A stretch of 64,000 bases of DNA from contig CM067065.1 of the NCBI GenBank assembly GCA_033980235.1, positions 5,535,328 through 5,599,327 on the forward strand, given 5' to 3'. Source of the DNA: Diadema setosum. Its lineage: Eukaryota; Echinodermata; Echinoidea; Diadematoida; Diadematidae. Both the position numbers and the translations under genes were made by a program. Of the stretch, positions 55,101 to 64,000 are shown piece after piece; positions within the stretch are counted from its first letter, which is position 1, and the number at the start of each line of letters is the position of its first letter. Under the pieces are notes generated by a model, which was given only the letters and a program-made list of their open reading frames with translations, was not told the origin of the DNA and did not search any database.

Positions 55101-56046
55101 TTTTTGTCTGATATCCGTTGAGCTTTACCTTGGCCTGGTAAGGCTCGCGATATCCTATCCTGTTTACTGTAGCATCTTGGATATGACTCATCTCGTTCTC
55201 TGATTGTTCCGGTTCCTCGGGAGAATCACTATTACTATCATCATTGTTCATGTAATGAGCTGCTTTTGTTTTCTTGTACTTCCGTACTTTGTCGCATTGA
55301 CTCTTGGTGTGCCCAGTCTTGGCACACTTGAAGCATGTTTCGTCCTTGAAACGGCATGTCCATGGGGTATGGTAACCACCGCATCTCCAACATCTAGTTG
55401 TAGTGGAAGTTCCACTTGGGTTGCTTGGCTTTTTAAGTGTCTTTTTCACTTGCTTGGGCTGACGTGACTTCTTGTCTTGGATCTTTCCAACCGTGGACTC
55501 AGGCGTTTTACTTAGCACTTTCAATCTCTCCACATCTTGGTTAGCAACTTCCATTGCTGTAGCTGTTTGAAGTGCTTTCTTCAACGTTAGCGATGGTTCG
55601 CTCAGCAACTTGCGCTGGATACCAACATCTCGGCATCCCACCACTAGCCGATCTCGGATCATGTTATCGAGTTCTTTGAAGTTGCAGCCTTCGCTTTGCT
55701 GTCTCAAGTTTGCAACAAACTGTGGAATTGTTTCGCCTGGCTTCTGGACAGTTGTATAGAACTTGTACCTCTGGACTATCTCAGTTGGTTTAGGCGAAAA
55801 ATGCGATTGCAGTGTCTCTTTGCACACTTCATATGTCTGCTCTGTTGGCTTGTTCGGTTGTAGCAGTGCTCTAAATGTGCGATAATTCTTACAACCAACA
55901 TTCGTCAAGAAAATTGCCCTTTTCTTTTCACTATCAGACACAGTATTGGCAGAAAACCAAGCCTCCAAGAGCTCAATCCACTCATCATAGGTATATCCCT
56001 CTTCTAACTGGGGCACGTTACCGATCATAGTCTGCGGGGTTGCCAT
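55081..56046 (-). CDS. gag: Gag protein, element 2
   Basis: 321 residues. Residues 1-190 are a capsid-like helical region. Two zinc knuckles lie near 215-250. The first, CWRCGGYHTPWTC, has CX2CX3HX4C spacing, one residue shorter than usual; the second, CFKCAKTGHTKSQC, has normal CX2CX4HX4C spacing. An acidic Asn/Ser/Asp stretch follows. The last ~20 residues before the stop belong, by position and sequence, to the start of the protease domain. It assembles particles and binds the element RNA. Confidence 0.92.
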   Translation of the reverse strand: MATPQTMIGNVPQLEEGYTYDEWIELLEAWFSANTVSDSEKKRAIFLTNVGCKNYRTFRALLQPNKPTEQTYEVCKETLQSHFSPKPTEIVQRYKFYTTVQKPGETIPQFVANLRQQSEGCNFKELDNMIRDRLVVGCRDVGIQRKLLSEPSLTLKKALQTATAMEVANQDVERLKVLSKTPESTVGKIQDKKSRQPKQVKKTLKKPSNPSGTSTTTRCWRCGGYHTPWTCRFKDETCFKCAKTGHTKSQCDKVRKYKKTKAAHYMNNDDSNSDSPEEPEQSENEMSHIQDATVNRIGYREPYQAKVKLNGYQTKNGSRHW

Positions 56047-57715
56047 CGTTAATTCACAGTGCGTACATGAACAAGACTATTCTGCTTGTACTACTTCGTT
56101 TGCTTTGCCCACTTAAAACGAATGTGTAGTTAGTACCGTATCTATACACATATAACAATCGGTAATTTCACTGAACCACTGCCAGTTGTACAAAACCATT
56201 TAGTTCACAGTGCTTACAAACTGCAACTATAAACCGACTATAGTTCCTACCAATCAGCTATAGATTAGTAGTGTACACGTACCACGTATCAACTTACAAC
56301 CTGTAACCGTTGGACTATGCACTATCATTGGTATAGTACATTATGACTGAAAATACACACAGTATTTGTCTGGTCCAATTACAGGGCAAGGCTTGGACCA
56401 ATTTGAGCTGGTAGGCTATTTGGTTTAGACCATTCACGGCTTGTACTTAAACTAGAACACCTTCAGTACTAATTAGGCTGATCGAGCTTTGGTCTAGTGC
56501 AATCAATTTGGTCCTACTTTCATAGGGCTGGGACTAACTCTTGTCCACGTAATTCACTCGAGCTGTAGGACTTGCATGGTCCTACATGACTAGAGCTAGA
56601 ACTTTGCGGTCCTTTATTATGTGGGCCTAAAATTACCACTGGACTAGGACTAAATCGTCCTTTACGGGCTTACCACTTAGTCTTGACAATGATGGACCAA
56701 TTACTTGTATCTTTGGTCCTACTTTGGCTTATCAAGCCTAAACTCAAGACTTAGCTACTGAACTTTCAATTGCTGAACCAAAATCTTCGTATATTGTCCA
56801 ACAAACTTACCACCTTGTGGCACTAGGCTGGTGTTGCATACATTATGACTGTACCGGTACCTGTAACAAAAGTTTACAACTTTGCATCCAAGCAACAATA
56901 AACATCAAGCCATACAATCTGTTACAAAACAATGTTCAACTGAGTCCATTGCTTAGTTCATCAGTTAGAACTGCATGCTCTAACATTAGAGTCTATGTAT
57001 ATTGCATGACTTGGCTGGGCTGGACCTTGCTGGGTCTCTGTTGCACTAGGCTCGGCTGCTCCTAGGCTGGGCTGGGCTTCGGCTGGGCTAGACCTTGCTG
57101 GGTCTTCACTGCACTAGGCTGGGCTGGTCCTAGGCTGGGCTGGGCTGGCTTCGGCTGGGCTGTCTTCGGCTGGGCTTTATAGCTGGGTCTTACTCTTGGC
57201 CTTCCCAACTATGCTGGGCCTGGAACTGCTTTGGATCTCTGTGGACTTGGGCTTAGGCTGGCCCTCAGATTAGATCTAACAAACTACCATTGGAGTTAGA
57301 CTTCCATCTGCAAAGCGTCTCTGAACTACACAAGTTCTATCAAACAAAGTCTAGACACTCCAACATTCCTAGCTAGATCATGTAGCTTACTGGATTCTGT
57401 TAGATCTAGCTTAATTAGGGTCTAGCCTTCTTGTATCAACATAGAAACCTACTGCAAAGCGTCCATAGGTTACTGAGAATCCTAAACCGCTGTGGTGTCT
57501 ATATATGATTATGAATGGATACTGTGTAGCCTTTGTATCAAATGCTGCAAAGCGTTCATGACACAATCTCGTATAGCTGGGACTGTTCATAGGCCACCAC
57601 TGACTGGATCACAAATTTCCCGTTGCACGATCCAATCTAAATCCATTCAAATCCACCTTTTCTCTTGGTCATCCACAAAATTGAGTTGTTCCAGGCAATT
57701 CTCTGAAGAAATCCG
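56047..57715 (-). other. Leader of element 2
   Basis: 1.7 kb, unusually long for an element with 223-bp LTRs. At 57,010-57,240 the plus strand carries many GGCTGGGCT and CTAGGCTGG repeats. No open frame with a known domain. Confidence 0.6.
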
Positions 57716-57728
57716 ATCCTCGTCGCCA
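57716..57728 (-). other. Primer binding site, tRNA-Ser type
   Basis: On the minus strand TGGCGACGAGGAT follows the 5' LTR after four bases. It complements the end of tRNA-Ser(GCU), ATCCTCGTCG plus CCA, as I recall that tRNA. Confidence 0.75.
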
Positions 57729-57732
57729 AATT

Positions 57733-57955
57733 TGTTATGTTTGAGAGTTCACTTGAGCCGAAATACAGACAATTCAAAGTCATGATTTGAAGCCAATCAC
57801 AAGAGCACATCTGTACTCCTTTATTACTTCAGTTGCAGTCCCGTCGTGTCTACAACACATATAGATACATGTATGTCAGTGTACTGTACTATCATATAGT
57901 CTGTGTTTTCAGACCTTGTATGACTAGTCTTAACAACTCAGTCTCCTATATAACA
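57733..57955 (-). repeat. 5' LTR of element 2
   Basis: Same 223 bases as the other LTR with one A/G difference (CAGTCTCC here, CAATCTCC there). Confidence 0.96.
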
Positions 57956-58216
57956 ATAACATATACAGATCTCATCGGTCTACGACAGTTTACCAACCTG
58001 GGGTTGCTGAGGCTGAGCCCGTAGTGCCGGTGCGGTGCCGGTGGTTGAGCCTGAGCCTATTTACAGCCTCAGACTGTGGTCTATTTGCCCTTGGCCTGCT
58101 TGATGTTTGGGTTGGAGACCATTTCGTCATGGCAGGCGCTGCCGTAACTATACACAGCCCAGTCGCTGTACGTAGGATATTCGCACAGCTGCGTACTCCG
58201 TCTGGTCGGGCTAACG

Positions 58217-58640
58217 CTGCCGCTGATGTAACCCCCGCGCGGGGCGGCCGGGCGCTGTACCAGTAACGTGTTGGGGTCGCTGCTGCGGTTACCGCTGATG
58301 TTGCTCTGCTCGTGCTAACTTAGTCTCCAAGTATGTCCACGACCGGGAGACCTGATCCCTATCGATCTCGCGCTCGTCATCTCACTGGCAATGGCGGAGC
58401 TGAATCTCTTGCATAACGCCATCGAGATCATTCCTACTCCCACTTTCAGAAGAGACAGACACCAAAATCGCTAATGCTTTGTATAATAGCGCGCGTACCA
58501 CGCGAGCGTCTAGCTCTCACCGCACGGTCATAACACGGGCTAGCAAGCGCGCGCGGATGTGCATGCGCATGCAATTTGCAGATTGATGGTGTATACCACA
58601 GTGTACACCACAGAACTCTTACACATAGAAGAATCACACC
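58217..58640. repeat. CpG-rich block, right copy (inverted)
   Basis: The reverse complement of 35,800-36,185. Matching parts run from GATGTAACCCC through GGCAATGGCGGAG and CATTCCTACTCCCACTTTCAG to ACGGGCTAGC. Its natural continuation, the minisatellite, is found only at 63,240-63,590, as if 58,601-63,237 had been inserted. Confidence 0.65.
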
Positions 58641-59429
58641 CATTCACAGCCCGCTGAGCTCGGTGTCGCCACTGCGCACCCCGGATATGACGCCTCAGTG
58701 CACACGCCGCCATGTTGCTTAGCAAAACCTCCGCAGCTCCTCGCGAGTACGGTACGGTCAACTCACTGATCGGACAGTATGGCAGCCCCTAGCCCTTGAT
58801 ATTTACTTGAACTTGTAAACTGTACAAACTCGTACTTCCCAATCCAGCGTTGACCTCAGCTTCATGTACTCATTTATGTTTTTTATTTCACACTCTTCCC
58901 TGAAAGTAGTCTGTATTGAAAGAGTTGCTTTTTTCCCCTTTCGGATAGATCTATTTGACTTCGGAGATGTGATCTGCTTTGGTATAAAATTCAAGCTCCT
59001 TGTTCTGCCCTTTTTCCCATCCCCTCCCAATCCCATGTCTTTCTCTATGTTGTTTCCCTCCAATGATATGGTAAGAAGGTGTGTGTTTATGCTATTATTT
59101 ATTTTTCTCCCATAAACAAGTCAAATTAAATTTTCCAGTCAGTCCCGTTAAAAAAAAATAAATAAATGATTTGTGGATATGATACGTGCAATACATCTTC
59201 CCAATCTGACATAAATGATTATACTCTGCATATTATACATATTTGGATGACAACACTATGTGATTACCTATATTCTTGTTACATGTACATTGTATTATCA
59301 TTTTTATCATTATTAGTAGTACTGTACATGTATATGTAGTCAACATGAATGCACAACACACAGGAAGCATTATAGGCATACATGTGTATCTGTATGAAAT
59401 AAACCAGAAACCAAGTTCTTGCTGACCAA

Positions 59430-59829
59430 CACTAATTTATTTCAGCACACAAATTTTCGAGTAATTCGCAAGAACACTTGAGAAAGAGCAAAATTTGTGT
59501 GCCAAAACAAATTGTTGGGGATGAGCATGGACTATTTTTTTTTTTTTGGTCATGATATTGATATCATATTATTGCACCGACATGTGGACTACTTATACTG
59601 TGTGTGTATTTATAAATCAAAATATGAAAGTTCTGCGTCGGTGTGTAGTAAATAGATATTAAGACTAAAATCAGTCGTATAAACACCACAGGAGCCAGAA
59701 AATTGGACTGATGTTTTCGGTCAAAGACCTTTATCAAAGACTTTGATAAAGGTCTTTGACCAAAATGTCATTCCAATTTTTTTGGCTCCTGTGGTGTTTA
59801 TACAACTGATTTTACTCTTAATATACATG

Positions 59830-59882
<53 letters not shown>

Positions 59883-60090
59883 TATATGTATAGTAAACAA
59901 ACTCTTTGCACTTATGATAAAGCAAAAACAAAACTGGAACAAAGTTCATACTTTATTCACCATGTTTATCTTTGCACAAAAATTTTTGAGCGATTCGCTC
60001 TTTCTCAAGTGTTGATACTTTCTACAGAAAGAGTGAATCGTTTGAAAATTTGTGGAGAAATAAACTGCTGATGAATACAGCATGAACTTT
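59430..60090. repeat. Foldback cluster 1
   Basis: GCACACAAATTTT and AAAATTTGTGTGC bracket 59,442-59,503. GCTCTTTCTCAAGTGTT at 59,997-60,013 is the complement of a stretch at 59,472-59,488. A long palindrome (59,661-59,819) with arms of nearly 80 bases and practically no loop is followed by (AT)n at 59,833-59,888. Confidence 0.7.
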
Positions 60091-60162
60091 CTTCCAGTTT
60101 TGTTTTTGTTTTTGATCATCATGTTAACATGTGGACTACCTACTCAATATGTTAATATACTG

Positions 60163-60169
<7 letters not shown>

Positions 60170-60193
<24 letters not shown>

Positions 60194-60194
60194 G

Positions 60195-60230
<36 letters not shown>

Positions 60231-60235
60231 ATGTA
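60170..60235. repeat. (AT)n microsatellite
   Basis: AT run broken by short TATG insertions. Confidence 0.9.
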
Positions 60236-60256
60236 TATGTATGGAGGACATGTACA

Positions 60257-60510
60257 TATGAAGAGTTTGTTCGCAAAAACCGATAAGTCCATATTTGCCA
60301 AGTGGAGATATTTGCGATTAAAGGTCAAGAAAAATAAAGAGAATAATAAGAAAATGTTTGCTTCTTTTGACCATAACTTCAAAAATGTACCTTTATTATG
60401 TAGTGACCAATATATCATTTAAAAGGTATTATTTTGTACTTTATGACAGAGACCGCACTTCAAAATCTTCAAGAATGGACTTATCGGTTTTTGCGAACAA
60501 ACTCTTCATA
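60257..60510. repeat. Foldback 2 (36-bp perfect inverted repeat)
   Basis: Arms 60,257-60,292 and 60,475-60,510 are exact complements and enclose 182 bases. AT-rich runs adjoin both sides. Confidence 0.85.
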
Positions 60511-60831
60511 TATATAGGCCTATATATACATGTATAATGAATGCAATGTATATTCACATGCACACACACACAGACACACACACAACCATGAACTCCTTTT
60601 AAGATTTTTTTCCCATATAAAACAGAAAGCAAAGATAAACAGTTAGTTTTACTGATTTTTTTTTATGTATTTTACAATTATCAAGGTCAATGTTGATTGC
60701 TGAGAATCAACCACAGAACAGTGAAATACAAGTGTACTACTAATTTGCCAGAAGTACCATGATTATACATAACACACTGTACGATGACTATAATCACAGG
60801 CAATACATGCCTTGGAAGCATGCCAATAATA

Positions 60832-61288
60832 AGCCAGTTCGGGGTTCCGCTGTGAGCATGAGCAGAAAAAGGTAATAGCTCTGTACCGGCAGAGCATGTT
60901 CGATGTTGGTGTTTTTATTCACTAAGATAAGCATCTGTGATGTAATGATTAAGTGATCATTATGAGTGGTGCTTGCCAGCACATCCACCTGACACCAAAA
61001 GTGGTACAGTGTACTAGTAGTTGACAGTATCAATAGAAAAAGATTGTTAATACGATGCAAAATCATGAAATGGATGATTTCCAAAGTGCTAATTAATGGA
61101 TCATCCTGGTCACCTGGTCTATGCCAGTTCATTCTCTGTTTGAACACGACTGATGAATTCCATAAATTTTTACGACGGGTAAGCTGAAATACCTTCTCTC
61201 GTTTGAAAACTCATGGAGTGCCTAATCAACTGAGAAAGAAGAATGGTCATTTGTACCAATGTGCCAGTGAGCTAACCCTGAACTGGCT
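60832..61288. mobile_element. Probable short inverted-repeat element
   Basis: Ends AGCCAGTTCGGGGTT and, on the other strand, AGCCAGTTCAGGGTT, flanked by TA at 60,830-60,831 and 61,289-61,290. 457 bp, no coding frame. Confidence 0.5.
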
Positions 61289-62250
61289 TATACACAATGT
61301 AGGTGAGACAACCAATATCGCAAATTTCTGACAACTATTATAATCATGAAAATCAACATAAAATCCATGAACAATGGACATTGTCCAGCAAGAACATCAA
61401 AGGCATTCTTGGCAACAATATCAAAGGCAGTACATCCATATAGATTTTCACTTGCTCTTGTTAGCTTCAAGGGTGATTCAAAATGAAATCCTTGTGAAGG
61501 CCTATGAAAACATGCTACCTCATGGTATGAGAAAATAATGTGGTAACAATATGTAGGCAAGAAAAATATCACAAATATGACAACTATTACATATCACCAA
61601 TTCAAATGCATGTACCATGTATACGGTAATGAACTAAGATGCAATACATGGCAACAACCCAAAGTCCATGAATAATGGACACTGGCTGCAGCCTTGTTGT
61701 CTGGCCTGAGTAATCGAAGTGTTTTCTTTGAAGTGGTGGGAACACTAGGTGGAGTAGGGCTGTGGAGTCCAGTGGTCTCTTCTCATGTTCAGTCAATCTT
61801 TGGTGAAGAGCAACATCACTTTTTGGAAATCTAGGATTTTTAACACGGAGAGAACATGTGTACACGTGAAAATTACTACCATATCAGAATTGCAAGACCT
61901 CTTAAACATGTGCAACTACAATATTAAAACTTGATACACAAGATGATTGCATGTGAATGCTCCTGATAAGATTAAAAACATGCAAGTTTTCTATAGAATT
62001 ATGTACCAGTACCCATAAGGTACAGTGTACTACTGTGTAGCTAAAACTATTAAACAGCCAAGAATAAGTTGGTACATGATGAAATAGTACTAACCCCTAG
62101 AATAGGAGTCTTAGGATTAAAGATAATAAAAAGTTTTGGTACCTCAAAAGCTTCCCTGAATTTCCTTGTCTTGGTTTGTGTTTCAGGTTAAAGTACGTTG
62201 TCTGTGAGAATTACTCGCCCCAAAGTGCTCTCATGTCTTAGTAATCATGC
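61289..62250. other. No gene seen
   Basis: AT-rich. A TCCATGAA(C/T)AATGGAC block occurs twice (61,363 and 61,663), suggesting a small duplication. Confidence 0.45.
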
Positions 62251-62254
62251 AATA

Positions 62255-62390
62255 ATGGTTTCGTACCAGAGCCGACGCTGTACAGCGTCGATAAATATTG
62301 TACGAAACCACTGACTGCGACCAGCAGGGTGCAGCCCATTGTACGCATAGCTAACTGCGACCAGCAGCCCCATACGCATAACGTAATGGG
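62255..62390. repeat. Palindromes and a short tandem repeat
   Basis: GACGCTGTACAGCGTC (62,273-62,288) is a perfect 16-base palindrome inside GGTTTCGTAC...GTACGAAACC arms. CTGACTGCGACCAGCAG and CTAACTGCGACCAGCAG follow about 40 bases apart. Confidence 0.7.
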
Positions 62391-63119
62391 GCTTCGCATT
62401 GTAGCATTCAGGATCATGACAGAATTAGTATCGCGGGTAAATGTCAACTTAAAATCCAAAAATTTCTTCGATTTGAAGACTTACCAATTAAGTTGAAGTA
62501 TTGAAAACAGGCTTCGAACAACGTTTGGTTCTGCCAATAGTCCCTTTCTGTTCGAATTGATGACTGAATGTGACTCGGTCGAGAGGACCTTGGGAGAGCT
62601 ACATACACTGGATACCATGGCCAGCGCATGCGCACACAAACATCTTATCCGTTCATGGATTTGAAATTTGTGTGCATGTGATGTGTTCGCATGCACTGGC
62701 TGTAGTATTCAGTGTACTGTATGTAGCTCTCCTAAGGTCATGAGTACGTTTACATGTAATTTACAATATTGTTTGCCCTTCCACACAACGTAGACCAGGC
62801 CCTACTTCAATTTTTTTTAACAGAGATAAACAGACAGCATACACGCCAAACACAAAATCGAGTGTTTGGGACTACGTAATGATTGAGCTTAAGTAAGCCA
62901 GATATACGATCCGCCTGAATGTATAACGTAATTTGGGGCATTAATTCACTTGTCATTCTCATCATGGCTTACCAGTGTCAAACTCACCTGTGAAAAGTCT
63001 TTCAACATCCTCCTGCCAAACGATTTGTGTAGTTTATAGCCGCACAATAAGGCATTTTAGTGCCTGGCTCAGTTCGAAATGTCAGAAAAGCACGGTCAAT
63101 GAATGGCGCTACGGCCTTC

Positions 63120-63175
63120 CACACAAAAAAAGTGTTGCTAAGCAAAATGGCGGACGTCACGTGACAACCAGTCGA
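63120..63175. promoter_or_regulatory. Promoter-like motif cluster
   Basis: GTTGCTAAGCAA (RFX X-box-like), AAAATGGCGG (YY1-like), GACGTCACGTGAC (overlapping CRE and E-box). A related GCCGCCATGTTGCTTAGCAA lies inverted at 58,706-58,725. No gene could be attached. Confidence 0.4.
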
Positions 63176-63237
63176 GCGACGGCGACAGAACGGTAGGCTA
63201 ATGATTCTTCTATGTGTAAGAGTTCTGTGGTGTACAC

Positions 63238-63590
63238 GCAACGACACGTGCAGTGTAAGCTTGCGCTGCGCTGTATTGTCATCGAATGACTTTTTATTTT
63301 CATGGAATGATTTTTTGTTCATCGAATGGTTTTTTGTTCATCGAATGATTTCTTGTCGTAAGTATAGAACGCCATATAGGTGTAAAACCTTTTTTGTCAA
63401 ATATATCTTGGGTCTAATATATTTTTGGTGAAATATATATATTTTTTGTCGAATATATTTTGGTCAAATATGATTTTTGGTCAAATATATTTTTTGTGAA
63501 ATATATTTTGGGTCAAACATAGTTTGTGTCAAATATATTTTTGATCAAATATATTTTTGTGAAATATATTTTTGGTGAAACATATGTGAC
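63238..63590. repeat. Minisatellite, inverted copy
   Basis: The reverse complement of the 35,185-35,800 pattern. ACACGTGCAGTGTA comes first, then CATCGAATGA-type units and TTTTTGGTCAAATATAT-type units. Confidence 0.8.
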
Positions 63591-64000
63591 CCGCTACAAC
63601 AAAAAGGTCCTAAAGTCGCGCACGGTCGAAGCCGTGAATATCGGGTTTGAAGTCAGAGCATCATAATTGGTCAAAACTTACGATTTTCTGATTTTGACAT
63701 ATTATTGGAGTCTGACATGTCTTCTATCATCTGTCGAAATTTTGAAGCAAAATGATGAAAGGAAAGACTAAAAAATAGCGTTTTTCTGGGCCATGTTTTT
63801 GGCGTTTCAACCAAGCAGAAACCGGTTCAAAAATTTGGATTGAGCGCCACAGATAGGCTCCGCCCCTAACAACGACCGGAGTGATCTCATTGGTCAGTTT
63901 GCTGCTTGCCGCTAACCGAAGCGTGAAGCTTGCACACTGCCAAGTCGACTGGTGCGTGCGGGCGGGGTGCGCTATGCCTAGCCGCTTCTCCTGGCATCCT
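63591..64000. other. Probable dispersed repeat running off the window
   Basis: Starts GTGACCCGCTACAAC just after the minisatellite and has no minisatellite units. No gene was recognised. The sequence is cut by the window end. Confidence 0.35.

Larger units (their letters stand above)
49759..57955 (-). mobile_element. Ty3/Gypsy LTR retrotransposon (element 2), Mag-like
   Basis: LTRs are 49,759-49,981 and 57,733-57,955, 223 bp each with a single visible difference (near 49,967 and 57,941). A perfect target duplication ATAAC lies on both sides (49,754-49,758 and 57,956-57,960). On the minus strand the order is LTR, primer site, 1.7 kb leader, gag, pol, 3' region with a nested transposon, polypurine tract, LTR. 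Short LTRs, a tRNA-Ser-type primer and two zinc knuckles suit the Mag/SURL group, as I recall it. The near-identical LTRs mean a recent insertion. Confidence 0.96.
58601..63237. mobile_element. 4.6 kb segment bounded by inverted repeats
   Basis: The left end GTGTACACCACAGAACTC (and on to AGAAGAATCA) and the right end are inverted copies over about 36 bases. A weaker match extends to the pair TTGCTTAGCAA/CCGCCAT (58,704-58,725) and TTGCTAAGCAA/ATGGCGG (63,131-63,151). The flanks on either side belong to one broken repeat. No transposase was found inside, so the segment may be a non-autonomous element that collected other insertions. No clear target duplication. Confidence 0.5.

Overview
The window is AT-rich, intron-bearing animal DNA. 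The intronless RING/B-box gene, the many simple repeats and the dispersed-repeat types suggest a marine invertebrate deuterostome, most likely an echinoderm; this is an inference and no species can be named from the sequence alone. Most of the 64 kb is mobile or duplicated DNA, and only one host gene is complete.

Layout. 1-3,350 is a diverged copy of 18,960-22,350. 4,351-14,451 is a nearly intact Ty3/Gypsy LTR retrotransposon (element 1). It has about 1.08 kb LTRs, a tRNA-Leu-type primer site, one fused gag-pol reading frame and two further genes between pol and the 3' LTR. The first is a Nanos-type protein with an N-terminal stretch resembling the CNOT1-binding motif and a C-terminal Nanos zinc-finger pair. 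The second is a protein with two C2H2 fingers. The 3' noncoding RNA of the same element holds two perfect Pumilio-type octamers (TGTAAATA, TGTACATA). A retroelement that carries a translational-repressor gene of the germline type, with matching RNA sites, is the most interesting content of the window. 15,257-17,122 is a TRIM-type gene (RING, two B-boxes, coiled coil, propeller-like tail).

18.9-30.8 kb holds tandem segmental duplications, interrupted by small terminal-inverted-repeat transposons whose edges are shown by paralogous empty sites. 30.8-34.5 kb holds a broken non-LTR retrotransposon, followed by a GC-rich MITE inserted into an inverted copy of itself. 35.2-36.3 kb holds a minisatellite and a CpG-rich block, both repeated in inverted orientation at 58.2-58.5 and 63.2-63.6 kb. 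41.7-49.1 kb shows exon-like blocks of one unidentified plus-strand gene and of one or more minus-strand genes, a tRNA-Arg-like relic, and a tandem repeat loaded with TGACCTTTGACC nuclear-receptor-type sites.

49,759-57,955 is a second Ty3/Gypsy element (element 2, minus strand). It has 223-bp LTRs differing at one site, a perfect 5-bp target duplication, a tRNA-Ser-type primer site, separate gag and pol frames, and a 1.27 kb transposon nested in its 3' region. 58.6-63.2 kb is bounded by inverted repeats and contains several foldback hairpins next to (AT)n arrays. All positions, motifs and pairings were read by eye; similarities to families come from memory of family motifs, not from a database search.
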